A DNA stretch of 64,000 bases, from assembly GCF_021026375.1 (NCBI RefSeq), contig NZ_JAJNDB010000006.1, forward strand, positions 248,001 to 312,000, read 5' to 3'. A program made the position numbers and the translations under genes. Positions 8,805 to 17,663 of this stretch are shown piece after piece (position 1 is the stretch's first letter; every line of letters starts with the position of its first letter). The notes below the pieces were generated by a model, which saw nothing but the letters and a program-made list of their open reading frames with translations, was not told where the DNA came from and did no database searches. Origin of the DNA: Actinomycetospora endophytica (GTDB lineage Bacteria > Actinomycetota > Actinomycetes > Mycobacteriales > Pseudonocardiaceae).

Positions 8805-9554
8805 GTGGTGGCGGCCAGGCGATCCACCGAGGTGAGCGCCCGCGTCGCCGCGCTGTGCGCCGAACTCGGCCCCGGTGCCATGTTGCCAGGCGAGCGGGAG
8901 CTCTCGGGGCGATTCGGTGTGTCGCGCGCGACCGTGCGCAAGGCGCTGGAGGAGCTGATGGCCCGGCGGGTCGTCGAGCGCCGTCACGGGGCGGGGACGT
9001 TCGTCCGCCGCCCGGCCGTGGCGCAGCCGCTGATGGCGACCTCGTTCGGCGACGACATGCGCCGGCGGGGCCTGGAGCCGTCGTCGCGCCTGCTGTGGTG
9101 GGACACCGTCGTGGCGGACACCGAGCTGGCGGGGCGGCTGGAGATGCCCGGCGGCGAGGCGGTCCTGCGGGTGTGCCGGGTGCGCCTCGCGGACGGCGAG
9201 CCGATGACGCTCGAGACCCTGCACGCCCCGGCCGAGCGGGTCCCGGGGCTCACCGGGGAGGACCTCGAGGGCGCCGCCTCCTACTACGACATCCTCGTGA
9301 CCCGGTTCGGGCGGCGGATCCGGTCCGGGACCCAGTCCGTCGCGCCGGTGGTGCTCGAGGCTCACGAGGCGGACCTGCTCGGCGTGCCGCCGGGCGATGC
9401 CGCGCTGCGCTTCGTCCGGACCTCCCGGGACCAGCACGGTGAGGTCGTCGAACGTGTCGAGTCGCTCGCGCGCGGGGACCGCTACCTCATCGAGATGGAC
9501 ATCATGCCGCCCCGGGACGGGGCCGAGCCGGTGAGCTCGGGAGCGATGCCGTGA
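8805..9554 (+). CDS. GntR/HutC family regulator of amino-sugar genes
   Basis: 249 residues. An N-terminal winged helix (about 5-70: LPGERELSGRFGVSRATVRKAL, then GAGTFVRRP) is joined to a UTRA effector domain (about 85-240) ending RGDRYLIEMDI. This is the DasR/NagR/YvoA architecture, whose effectors are glucosamine or GlcNAc phosphates. It heads the operon encoding MurQ, AnmK and NagA, and a dre-like palindrome covers its own promoter. There is no ribosome site before GTG 8805 or 8808, fitting leaderless translation. Its stop overlaps the next start (GTGA). Confidence 0.88.
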   Translation: MVAARRSTEVSARVAALCAELGPGAMLPGERELSGRFGVSRATVRKALEELMARRVVERRHGAGTFVRRPAVAQPLMATSFGDDMRRRGLEPSSRLLWWDTVVADTELAGRLEMPGGEAVLRVCRVRLADGEPMTLETLHAPAERVPGLTGEDLEGAASYYDILVTRFGRRIRSGTQSVAPVVLEAHEADLLGVPPGDAALRFVRTSRDQHGEVVERVESLARGDRYLIEMDIMPPRDGAEPVSSGAMP

Positions 9555-11371
9555 CGACCGTCGTCGCCGTCGACATGGGCCGCTCCGGGGCCCGGGTCCT
9601 GCGGCGCGAGCCGGGCTGCCCGGACATCCGCCGGACGACGCCCGCGGGGGCCGGGCTCGGTGACGCGGGCGGCCCCGCGGCCGTGGCGGCCGCGGTGCGC
9701 GCGGCGGTCGCGGCCCCGCCCACGGACGGGCCCTGGTCGCTCGTCGTCGGGGTGCCCGGCGCGCTCACGCACCCGGGCGCGGCCGAGGAGCTCACCGACC
9801 TCCTCGCCTCCGGCTGGCACGGTCCCGACCCGATCGCGGTTGCCCTGAGCTCCGACGTCGTCGCGTGGCACGCCGGCGCGTTCGCGGCCCCGTCGCCCGG
9901 AAGCCAGGTCGTCCTCGCCGTCGGGACGGGCGCGGTGGCGCTCGGGGTCGGGGCCGACGGGCGGGTCCGTCGCGTCGACGGCCACGGCCTGCTGCTCGGC
10001 GACTCCGGCGGCGGTGCCCGGCTCGGGCAGGAGGGTCTGCGGGCGGCGCTGCGGGCCCTGGACGGCGCGGGGCCGGCGACGGCGCTGGCCGGCCCGGCGC
10101 GGGAGATGCTCGCCGGGCGCCCGGATTCGCCCGCGGCGTTCGCCGGCTTCGCGCCCGCGGTGCTCGCGGCCGCCGACGGTGGTGACGGGGTGGCGCGGGC
10201 CCTGGTCGACGACGCCGTCACCGCTCTCGCCGCGACCGTCGACGCCGCGGGTGGCTCCCGGGCCGGCACCGAGGTCGCCGTCGTCGGGGGCCTCGCGGAC
10301 GCCCTCGCGCCGCGGCTCGCGGACGCCCGGCCCGACCTGGATCTGCGCGGCCCCGACGGGGACGCGATCGCGGGGCTGCTCCGCCTGCTCGACGACCCCG
10401 GGACGGCGCACGAACCGTTCGTCACCCGCCGCGCCGCCCCGGTGCCCGGTCAGACGTGGGGTCTGGCCGCGGAGGTCGACCGGCTGCCGACCGAGCTCGT
10501 CCGGGCCGGCTCCGAGGAGCTCGACGCCCTGACGACGCCGGTCCTGGTCGCGCGCCTCCTCGACGGGCAGGCGGCGGCGCCGGCCGCGGTCGCGGCGGTC
10601 GCGGGGGCACTGACCCAGGCGGTCGACGTGCTCGCGGAAGCGTTCCGCACCGGCGGGCGGCTGGTCTACGCCGGTGCCGGGACCTCGGGGAGGCTGGCGA
10701 TGCAGGACGCCGCCGAGCTGCCGCCGACCTTCGGCATCGACTCCGCCCGGGCGCTGGCGCTGCTCGCGGGCGGGGCGGGTGCGGCCGGGGCGGCGGTGGA
10801 GAACGCCGAGGACGACGACGTCGCCGGGCGGGCCGACGTCGAGGCGGCGGGGGTCGGTCCCGGTGACGTGCTGATCGGGGTGGCGGCGTCCGGGCGCACG
10901 CCCTACGTGCTCGGCGCGCTGCGGGCCGCGGACGATCGGGGGGCGGCCACGGTCGCCGTCGTGAACGCGACCGGCAGCCCGGCCGCGGCCCTCGCCGGGA
11001 CCGCGATCGAGCTGGTCACCGGCCCGGAGGTGCTCGCGGGCTCGACCCGGCTGGCCGCGGGCACCGCGCAGAAGGTCGCGCTGAACACGCTGACGACGGC
11101 GGCCATGGTGCGGGCCGGGGCGACCTACGGGCCGTGGATGGTCGGCGTCCGCGTCACCAACGCGAAGCTGCGGCGGCGCGCGGAGCGGATCGTGTGCGAC
11201 GCGGCCGGGGTCGACATCGGCCTCGCGCGGGCGGCCCTCGCGGACGCCCACGACGACGTTGCGACGGCTCTGGTCGCGCTGCTCGCCGGCCTCGACGGCG
11301 ACTCCGCGCGGGCCCGGCTCGCGGCGGCGGGCTCGGTGCGTGCGGCGGTCGACCCGGAGGCGATCGGGTGA
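9551..11371 (+). CDS. murQ: Fused BadF-type amino-sugar kinase / MurNAc-6-phosphate etherase
   Basis: 606 residues with two full enzyme halves. Residues about 1-290 are an ASKHA sugar kinase of the BadF/N-acetylglucosamine kinase type (DMGRSGARV, VLAVGTGAVALG, LLLGDSGGGARLGQEG). Residues about 295-606 are MurQ: LTTPVLVARLL, AGAGTSGRLAMQDAAELPP near 375, and GVAASGRTPYVLGAL. MurQ cleaves the lactyl ether of MurNAc-6-phosphate to give GlcNAc-6-phosphate. Fusion would let one protein phosphorylate the sugar released from anhydro-MurNAc or GlcNAc and then process it. It overlaps its neighbours by 4 bases on both sides. The exact kinase substrate, GlcNAc or MurNAc, is not decidable here. Confidence 0.9.
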   Translation: MTTVVAVDMGRSGARVLRREPGCPDIRRTTPAGAGLGDAGGPAAVAAAVRAAVAAPPTDGPWSLVVGVPGALTHPGAAEELTDLLASGWHGPDPIAVALSSDVVAWHAGAFAAPSPGSQVVLAVGTGAVALGVGADGRVRRVDGHGLLLGDSGGGARLGQEGLRAALRALDGAGPATALAGPAREMLAGRPDSPAAFAGFAPAVLAAADGGDGVARALVDDAVTALAATVDAAGGSRAGTEVAVVGGLADALAPRLADARPDLDLRGPDGDAIAGLLRLLDDPGTAHEPFVTRRAAPVPGQTWGLAAEVDRLPTELVRAGSEELDALTTPVLVARLLDGQAAAPAAVAAVAGALTQAVDVLAEAFRTGGRLVYAGAGTSGRLAMQDAAELPPTFGIDSARALALLAGGAGAAGAAVENAEDDDVAGRADVEAAGVGPGDVLIGVAASGRTPYVLGALRAADDRGAATVAVVNATGSPAAALAGTAIELVTGPEVLAGSTRLAAGTAQKVALNTLTTAAMVRAGATYGPWMVGVRVTNAKLRRRAERIVCDAAGVDIGLARAALADAHDDVATALVALLAGLDGDSARARLAAAGSVRAAVDPEAIG

Positions 11372-12681
11372 TCGTCGTCGGGATGCTGTCGGGGACGTCG
11401 ATGGACGGCCTGGACACCGCGGTCTGCGAGATCGAGGTTCCCGACGGAGCAACTGAGCACGCCGATAGGGGGGCTGCGAGCCTGACCGTGCTGGGTCACC
11501 GGTCGGCGCCGTGGCCCGCCGACCTGCAGGAACGGCTGCTCGCGGTCCTCCCTCCGGCGCGGACCACCGTCGAGGAGATCGCCTCGCTGGACAACGCCGT
11601 CGGGCAGGCGGCCGGCCGAGCCGCCGACCAGGCGCTGGAGGCGGTCGGGGTTCCCGGGGACCTGGTCGCGTGGCTCGGGCAGACGGTGTTCCACGGGATC
11701 GCGGGCGGCACGGCGACGGGCGGGCTGCAGCTGGGTCAGCCGGCGTGGATCGCGGAGGCGACCGGCCTGCCCGTCGTCTCCGACCTGCGCGCCACCGACA
11801 TCGCCGCGGGCGGTCACGGGGCACCGCTGGCGAGCACGCTCGACGCGCTGTGGCTCGCGACCGGGGAACGGACGATCGCCCTGAACCTCGGCGGGATCGC
11901 GAACATCACCGTCGTCGCCCCCACCATCCCGCACGAGGGGAACCCTCATCCCGCTAGAGCGACCGGATCCTCCCCTCACGGCCGACCGACGGTGATCGCC
12001 TACGACACCGGCCCCGCGAACTGCTGGCTCGACGTCGTCGCCCACCGCGCCACCGGCGTGCCCTACGACGTCGACGGGGCACTCGCGGCCTCCGGCACCG
12101 TCGACGACGCGCTGCTCGACCACCTGCTCGCCGAGCCCTACTACGCGGCGCGGCCCCCGAAGACGACCGGCCGCGAGCTGTTCACCGCGGCCGCTCTGGA
12201 CGCCGCGGTGGCCGCCACGAGTCCGGGGATCGAACCTGCGGATCTGGCCGCGACCCTCGTCGCGCTGACCGCCCGCACGGTGGCCGACGCGTGCCGGGCG
12301 CACGGACCGGTCGAGGTCGTCGGGTCGGGCGGCGGGATGGACAACCCGGTACTCCGCGCCGCGCTCGCCGAGGCGCTGGCCCCGACGCGGCTCGTGTACT
12401 CCGACGAGCGCGGTCTGCCCTCGGCCGCGAAGGAGGCGGTCCTGACCGCGCTGCTCGGTGCGCTGACCTGGCACGGCGTGCCCGGGGTACGGCCGGGCGC
12501 GACGGGCTCGCACACCGCGCGGGTGCTCGGCCGGATCAGCCCCGGGCGCCGACCGCTGCGCCTCCCCGAGCCGGTCGGGGCCGTCCACGCGCTCCGGATC
12601 GGGCCGCCGCGAGGGGAGGATCCGGTCGCTCTAGGGGGCCGAGGGGTCCCCTCGTGCGGGAGTGGCGGGGTGCAGGCGTGA
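11368..12681 (+). CDS. anmK: Anhydro-N-acetylmuramic acid kinase carrying two repeat insertions
   Basis: 437 residues, longer than the usual 370-390. AnmK hydrates and phosphorylates 1,6-anhydro-MurNAc to MurNAc-6-phosphate, the substrate of MurQ. Motifs: VGMLSGTSMDGLD, GQTVFHG, NLGGIANITVV, YDTGPANCWLD, and GSGGGMDNP. Residues about 189-204 (HEGNPHPARATGSSPH), between two conserved strands, are encoded by a family A palindromic element. A second, inverted copy supplies most of the last 25 residues, beyond the family's usual end (RVLGRISPG). Start GTG 11368 overlaps the murQ stop; its own stop overlaps the nagA start. Whether the enzyme tolerates the insert is untested. Confidence 0.9.
   Translation: MIVVGMLSGTSMDGLDTAVCEIEVPDGATEHADRGAASLTVLGHRSAPWPADLQERLLAVLPPARTTVEEIASLDNAVGQAAGRAADQALEAVGVPGDLVAWLGQTVFHGIAGGTATGGLQLGQPAWIAEATGLPVVSDLRATDIAAGGHGAPLASTLDALWLATGERTIALNLGGIANITVVAPTIPHEGNPHPARATGSSPHGRPTVIAYDTGPANCWLDVVAHRATGVPYDVDGALAASGTVDDALLDHLLAEPYYAARPPKTTGRELFTAAALDAAVAATSPGIEPADLAATLVALTARTVADACRAHGPVEVVGSGGGMDNPVLRAALAEALAPTRLVYSDERGLPSAAKEAVLTALLGALTWHGVPGVRPGATGSHTARVLGRISPGRRPLRLPEPVGAVHALRIGPPRGEDPVALGGRGVPSCGSGGVQA
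11931..11980 (+). repeat. Palindromic element family A, copy 1 (inside anmK)
   Basis: About 50 bases bounded by GAGGGGA and TCCCCTC, with an internal core TAGAGCGACCGGATCC identical in all three copies. Read in frame as HEGNPHPARATGSSPH. Same orientation and frame relative to its gene as the copy in the ferredoxin reductase at 19388-19440. Confidence 0.9.
12608..12660 (-). repeat. Palindromic element family A, copy 2 (3' end of anmK, inverted)
   Basis: Reverse orientation relative to copy 1. Contains GAGGGGAGGATCCGG, CGCTCTA and a terminal CCCCTCGTGCGGG. It is translated in frame as [17 protein letters not shown] and forms most of the AnmK C-terminal extension, ending 21 bases before the anmK stop and 17 bases before the nagA start. 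Confidence 0.9.
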
Positions 12682-13817
12682 GACGGCGGCTGGGCGTGGG
12701 CGCGGCCCTCGTCGACGGCGTGCTGCATCCCGGCGACGTGGCGGTCGCGGACGGCGTCGTCGAGGCGGTCGGGCTCCCGGCGGCGCGGGGCGGGGCGCTC
12801 GCCGTCGCCGGGCTGGTGGACGTGCAGTGCAACGGCTACGCCGGGATCGACCTCACGACGCTGGGCGACGCCCCCGACGTCGAGCGGGTGGACGCGTTCC
12901 GCCGCGCCGTGGCCGCCGACGGGGTGACCGCCGTCGTCCCGACGATCATCACCGCGGCGCCCGACACCCTGACCGGGGCGCTCGCCTGTCTCGACGAGTC
13001 ACGCGGGAGCAACGACGGCGCCCGGCTGCTCGGCGCCCACGTCGAGGGGCCGTTCCTCGCCCCCGCGCGGCGCGGCACCCACCCGCCGCAGCACCTCCGA
13101 GCACCTGACCACGGATGCTTCACCCAGCTCCTCGACGCCGGCGACGTCGCGATCACCACCCTCGCCCCGGAGCTCGACGGCGCCCTCGACCTCGTCCGCC
13201 GGGCGACCAGCCGGGGCGTCACGGTGATGGCCGGACACTCCGACGCCACCGCCGCCCAGGCCCACGCCGGGTTCGACGGCGGGATCACCGGCGCCACGCA
13301 CCTGTTCAACGCCATGAGCGGGTTCGACCACCGCGCACCCGGACTGGCCGCGGCCGCCCTCGCCCACCCGGGCACCGTCGTCTCCGTGATCGCGGACGGC
13401 CACCACGTCGCCCCGGACGTGCTGCGCGTGATCGCCGCCGCCGCGGCCGGGCGGTGGGCGCTCGTCACCGACGCGACCGCGGCCGCCGGGATGCCCGACG
13501 GCCGATTCACCCTCGGCGACGTCGAGCTCACCCTCGCCGACGGCGCCGTCCGCAACCCCGACGGCACCCTCGCGGGCAGCGCGGCGACCCTCGCCGGCTG
13601 CGTCCGGACGGCCGTCGCCGCGGGCATCGACCTCGCCGCGGCGCTCGTCGCCGCCACCGCGACACCGGCCGGGATCGTGCCGCCCAGCCGGCGCCCGCAC
13701 CGCGATCTCGGCCGGCTGCGCCCCGGCGGGGTCGCCGACGTGACGGTGTTCGACGACGCTCTCGAGGTCACGACGGTGCTGGTGGCGGGCCGGCCCACGA
13801 TCGCCGGCAGCGAGTAG
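12678..13817 (+). CDS. nagA: N-acetylglucosamine-6-phosphate deacetylase
   Basis: 379-residue amidohydrolase that removes acetate from GlcNAc-6-phosphate, feeding glucosamine-6-phosphate to glycolysis or wall synthesis. Motifs include GLVDVQCNGYAGID, AHVEGPFL with the catalytic metal-site Glu, the metal histidines in MAGHSDAT and HLFNAM, and VTDATAAAGMPDG with the catalytic Asp. Start GTG 12678 overlaps the anmK stop (GTGA). NagB is not in the window. The gene is third of the recycling enzymes in this operon. Confidence 0.93.
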   Translation: MRRRLGVGAALVDGVLHPGDVAVADGVVEAVGLPAARGGALAVAGLVDVQCNGYAGIDLTTLGDAPDVERVDAFRRAVAADGVTAVVPTIITAAPDTLTGALACLDESRGSNDGARLLGAHVEGPFLAPARRGTHPPQHLRAPDHGCFTQLLDAGDVAITTLAPELDGALDLVRRATSRGVTVMAGHSDATAAQAHAGFDGGITGATHLFNAMSGFDHRAPGLAAAALAHPGTVVSVIADGHHVAPDVLRVIAAAAAGRWALVTDATAAAGMPDGRFTLGDVELTLADGAVRNPDGTLAGSAATLAGCVRTAVAAGIDLAAALVAATATPAGIVPPSRRPHRDLGRLRPGGVADVTVFDDALEVTTVLVAGRPTIAGSE

Positions 13818-13829
13818 GAGGAGGCGGGC

Positions 13830-15329
13830 GTGCACGACGTCGTCAACCTCGCGGTCATCGTCGCCTACCTGGTGGCGATCGCCGTGATCGGTCTGAAGCT
13901 CTCCGGTCGGCAGCGGTCGGCCACCGACTACTTCACCGGGGAGCGCTCGCTGCCGTGGTGGGCGGTGATGTTCTCGATCGTCGCGACCGAGACCTCCACG
14001 CTGACCGTGATCAGCGTTCCGGGGGTGGCGTACGGCGGGTCGTTCTCGTACGTCGAGCTCGCCGTCGGGTACCTGGTCGGGCGGATCCTCGTGGCGTTCG
14101 TGCTGCTGCCGCTGTACTTCCGCGGCGGGTTCGTCTCCGCCTACCAGTACCTCGGGCAGCGCTTCGGGCGGCCGACGCAGGGGCTGGCCTCGCTGACGTT
14201 CCTGGTCACGCGGCTGCTCGCCGAGGGCGTGCGGCTGTTCGCCGGCGCGATCCCGATCAAGCTGCTGCTCGCCGAGTTCGGGCTGGACGTCAACTACTTC
14301 GTCATCGTCCTGGCGATCACCGCGGTCACCGTCGCCTACACCTACGTCGGTGGGATCAAGGCGGTGGTGTGGACCGACTTCCTGCAGATGGGGCTCTACG
14401 TCGTCGGTGCGGTGGTCTGCGTGATCGTGCTCGCGACGCAGGTCGACGCCGGCGGCTGGGCGGCCGCGTGGGACGCCGGGAAGTTCACCGTCTTCGACTT
14501 CTCGAAGCCGATCCTGACCAGTCCGTACGCGTTCGTCACCGCGGTCGTCGGCGGAGCGCTGCTGACGATGGGCTCGCACGGCTCCGACCAGCTGATCGCG
14601 CAGCGGGTGCTCTCCTGCCGCTCGCTCTCCGACGGGCGCAAGGCGATGATCGGCTCGGCGGTGGCGATCGGGGTGCAGTTCGGACTGTTCTCGCTGGTGG
14701 GGGCACTGCTCTGGGCCCGCAACCGCGGGGCGTCGCTGTCGTCGCTGCACCTGACCAGCGACCAGCTCTTCGGCGAGTTCATCCTGCGCGACCTGCCGAT
14801 GGGCCTGTCCGGGCTGCTCGTCGCGGGCATCCTCGCCGCGACGATGGGGTCGCTGTCCAGCGCGTTGAACTCGCTGTCGACCTCCACGATCGCCGACCTC
14901 GTGGAGTCCTGGGGGCGGTGGCGGCCGGACGAGGCGACGATGCTGCGGGTCGCCCGATGGATGACCGGGGTGTGGGCGCTGATCATGGTCGGGTTCGCGT
15001 CGCTGTTCACGACCACGCAGGACCCGGTGGTCGAGCTCGGGCTCTCCATCGCCTCCTACGCCTACGGCGCGCTGCTCGGGGCGTTCCTGCTCGGGCGGCT
15101 CGTCCCGCGGGCCGACGGGGTGGCGTCGTTCGTGGCGTTCGTCGCGACGCTGATCGGGACCGCCTGGGCTGCGCTGGGCATCGACATCGGCGGGCAGCCG
15201 CTGGCGTTCCCGTGGTTCGTGCCGCTCGGCGTGGTGATCACTCTGGCGATCGGCGGGGTGATCTCGTTGGTCCGCCCACGACGGGAGCCCGTGGACGATC
15301 CGGAGCCGGAGCCGGTCGCGTCGGCCTGA
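13830..15329 (+). CDS. Sodium:solute symporter (SSS family), probable amino-sugar or muropeptide-sugar importer
   Basis: 499 residues with about 13 predicted membrane helices. SSS features include the early YFTGERSLPWWAVMFSIVATETST segment, GGIKAVVWTDFLQM and AATMGSLSSALNSLSTSTIADL. Start GTG 13830 follows AGGAGGAG by a normal spacing and lies 12 bases after nagA. As the last gene of the GntR-MurQ-AnmK-NagA operon it most likely imports an N-acetylated amino sugar, anhydro-MurNAc or a sialic-acid-like compound; the substrate is inferred from context only. Confidence 0.85.
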   Translation: MHDVVNLAVIVAYLVAIAVIGLKLSGRQRSATDYFTGERSLPWWAVMFSIVATETSTLTVISVPGVAYGGSFSYVELAVGYLVGRILVAFVLLPLYFRGGFVSAYQYLGQRFGRPTQGLASLTFLVTRLLAEGVRLFAGAIPIKLLLAEFGLDVNYFVIVLAITAVTVAYTYVGGIKAVVWTDFLQMGLYVVGAVVCVIVLATQVDAGGWAAAWDAGKFTVFDFSKPILTSPYAFVTAVVGGALLTMGSHGSDQLIAQRVLSCRSLSDGRKAMIGSAVAIGVQFGLFSLVGALLWARNRGASLSSLHLTSDQLFGEFILRDLPMGLSGLLVAGILAATMGSLSSALNSLSTSTIADLVESWGRWRPDEATMLRVARWMTGVWALIMVGFASLFTTTQDPVVELGLSIASYAYGALLGAFLLGRLVPRADGVASFVAFVATLIGTAWAALGIDIGGQPLAFPWFVPLGVVITLAIGGVISLVRPRREPVDDPEPEPVASA

Positions 15330-15333
15330 ACCG

Positions 15334-15651
15334 TCACGACCCGCCGTCGTCGGGAACCCCGGAACGCGCGCTGCCGTCGGGTGCGGTGTGCGAGGCGCCG
15401 GCGGTCGAGCCGTCGATGGCCGGCGCCCGCTGGCCGGTGCCGTAGTAGACCCAGAGATCGCCCGGATGGTGGGCCGAGCAGTCGGTGTCGTCCACGCGGA
15501 CCGCGGCCGGGCTGGAGCAGACCTCGTTGGTCGTCGAGTCGGCCTGCAGCCACGCCCCGACGCCGAAGACCACGGCGATGACGGCCAGGCCGATCCAGAA
15601 GCTCGCGAGCACGCCGCCGAACCCGTCGCGGTCGTCGGTGCGCTTCGCCAT
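15334..15651 (-). CDS. Small single-pass membrane protein, unknown
   Basis: 105 residues. A short basic N-terminus (MAKRTDDRD) is followed by one hydrophobic helix at about 14-34 and a small exported-looking tail containing NEVCSSP and DTDCSAHHPGDLWVYYG, with two cysteines that could pair. No family recognised. It follows the S9 peptidase gene by 3 bases in the same direction, so the two are probably co-transcribed. Confidence 0.6.
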   Translation of the reverse strand: MAKRTDDRDGFGGVLASFWIGLAVIAVVFGVGAWLQADSTTNEVCSSPAAVRVDDTDCSAHHPGDLWVYYGTGQRAPAIDGSTAGASHTAPDGSARSGVPDDGGS

Positions 15652-15654
15652 GCG

Positions 15655-17616
15655 TCAGTCCAGGTTCTCGATCGCGACCGGCTCGATGCCCTCGTCGTCG
15701 GGCAGTGTGAACCCGAACAGCCGCGCGTAGAACGCTAGCTCGGCGTCGAGCGCCCGGCGGATGTTCGCGGCCTGCCGGAACCCGTGCTGCTCCCCCGCGA
15801 ACAGCAGGTAGGCCACCGGGACACCGCGGGCGCGGAGCGCGTCGACGATCATCTCCGACTGGTTCGGCGGGACGATCGCGTCCTCGTCGCCCTGCAGTAC
15901 GATCAGCGGCGTCGCGAACTGCTCGACGTGGTGCAGCGGCGAGCGCTCGACGTAGACGTCCCGGTCGGCGGGGTAGGGCCCGACGAGCCCGTCGAGGTAG
16001 CGGGACTCGAACTTGTGGGTGTCGCGGGCGAGCGCCTCGAGATCGGCGACGCCGAAGTGATCGGCCCCGGCCGAGAACGGGGTGTCCTCGCGGGCCAGCG
16101 CCGCGAGCGTGGTGAACCCGCCGGCCGAGCCGCCGCGGATGGCCATCCGGTCCCGGTCGACCCGGCCGGCGTCGGCCAGCGCGCGGGCCGCCGCGAGGCA
16201 GTCCGCGACGTCGACGATCCCCCAGGCACCGTCGAGCTGCTCGCGGTAGGCGCGGCCGTAGCCGGTCGAGCCGCCGTAGTTGACGTCGACGACCCCGAAG
16301 CCCCGGCTCGTCCAGTACTGCAGCCCGACGGCGAGCACCGGGGTCGCCGCGCCGGTGGGGCCGCCGTGGATGACGACGAGGAGTGGCGGGAGCTCGTCAC
16401 TCGGGCCGGTGTGGGTGCCCGACGGCGGGTAGTACAGCGCGTGCGCGTCGCGGGGGGCGCCGTGCGCGTCGACCGAGAGGAAGGTCATCGGCTCCGGGAC
16501 GGACAGCGTCGTCGGGTCGAGGCCGAGGTCGCGTGGGGCGCGCAGGGTGGTGACGGTGCCGTCGGTGGTGACGCGGTGGATCCCGGGTTCGGTGGTGGGT
16601 GAGCCGGCGACGCAGAGGACGGCGTCGGGTCCGTCGGCGCGTACCGAGCGGATGGCGGTGAACCCGGTGTCGAGGAGGTTCACGGTCCGGTCGGGTTTCC
16701 GCACGGCGAGGGCGTCGAAGCCTGCCGAGGAGCGGGCGAACACGACGGTTCCGTCGTTGAGCATCGCGGAGCGCGACCCGCCGAGTTGCCAGCCCGGGAC
16801 CCCGATCTCGGCGTCGAGGACCACCAGCGGTTCGACGACGCCGCCGACCGGCCAGCGGTAGAGGTTCCACCACCCGGTGCGGTCGGAGAGGAAGACCAGC
16901 GACCCGTCGGGCTGCCAGGCGGGCTCGGCGACCGACTCCTCCGGTCCACCCGCGACGACGGTCTCGTGACCGCTCGCCAGATCCCGGACGGTGAGCACGG
17001 TGTCGTCCCACGGCATCGACGGGTGGTCCCACGAGATCCACGCGAGCCGGGCGGCGTCGGGCGAGAGGCGCGGGGCGGCGACGAAGTCCGGTCCGCTGAC
17101 CATGACCTCGGGTGTCGACGGTGTCCGCGCGTCGAGGCGGACGATCTCGTTGACGACCTCGGTGGCCGGGCCGTCCGTCGTCGGGTGGTGCTCGCGGACG
17201 CAGACCAGCCAGGTCCCGTCCGGGGCGACGTCGCCGTCGGCGTAGCGGTCGCCTCTGCTGACGGCCGGCTCGGGGGTCAGCGGGGTGACGTCGTTTCCCT
17301 CGAGCCGTCGGAGCCGCTGGTCGGTCCACTCGACGTAGAACACGACGCCCGGCTCCGCGGCGCTGGTCCACCAGCTCCCGCCGCCGTACTCGTGCACCGC
17401 GCTCCGGGCGTTGCCGCCGTCGGGGAGCAGGTCGGTGCAGGTCCCGTCGGGGTCGCGGCGCACCAGCGCGATCCGGCCGCCCTCGGTCGCGCGGCCCTCC
17501 CCCCAGACGACCGCTCCGGTGCCGTCCGGGCGGACCTCGTCGAGGCGGACGGCGGCGGCGACCACGAGCTCGGAGGTGATCGGCGTCGGCCACGAGCCGT
17601 AGGAGGAGATCGACAC
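15655..17616 (-). CDS. S9 family prolyl oligopeptidase
   Basis: 653 residues. An N-terminal beta-propeller (about 1-370) is followed by an alpha/beta hydrolase domain. The catalytic Ser is in IRGGSAGGFTTLAAL, the Asp in LQGDEDAIVPPNQSE and the His in FAGEQHGFR; the oxyanion region is VIHGGPTGAA. It resembles dipeptidyl aminopeptidase/acylaminoacyl-peptidase enzymes that trim short peptides, usually in the cytoplasm; no signal peptide is seen. Start GTG 17616 (VSISSYGSW); an adjacent upstream GTG cannot be excluded. Confidence 0.9.
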   Translation of the reverse strand: MSISSYGSWPTPITSELVVAAAVRLDEVRPDGTGAVVWGEGRATEGGRIALVRRDPDGTCTDLLPDGGNARSAVHEYGGGSWWTSAAEPGVVFYVEWTDQRLRRLEGNDVTPLTPEPAVSRGDRYADGDVAPDGTWLVCVREHHPTTDGPATEVVNEIVRLDARTPSTPEVMVSGPDFVAAPRLSPDAARLAWISWDHPSMPWDDTVLTVRDLASGHETVVAGGPEESVAEPAWQPDGSLVFLSDRTGWWNLYRWPVGGVVEPLVVLDAEIGVPGWQLGGSRSAMLNDGTVVFARSSAGFDALAVRKPDRTVNLLDTGFTAIRSVRADGPDAVLCVAGSPTTEPGIHRVTTDGTVTTLRAPRDLGLDPTTLSVPEPMTFLSVDAHGAPRDAHALYYPPSGTHTGPSDELPPLLVVIHGGPTGAATPVLAVGLQYWTSRGFGVVDVNYGGSTGYGRAYREQLDGAWGIVDVADCLAAARALADAGRVDRDRMAIRGGSAGGFTTLAALAREDTPFSAGADHFGVADLEALARDTHKFESRYLDGLVGPYPADRDVYVERSPLHHVEQFATPLIVLQGDEDAIVPPNQSEMIVDALRARGVPVAYLLFAGEQHGFRQAANIRRALDAELAFYARLFGFTLPDDEGIEPVAIENLD

Positions 17617-17663
17617 GCGGCCCACGCTATCGCCGGGCCGGTTCGGTCCCGCCGCCCCTTTGC

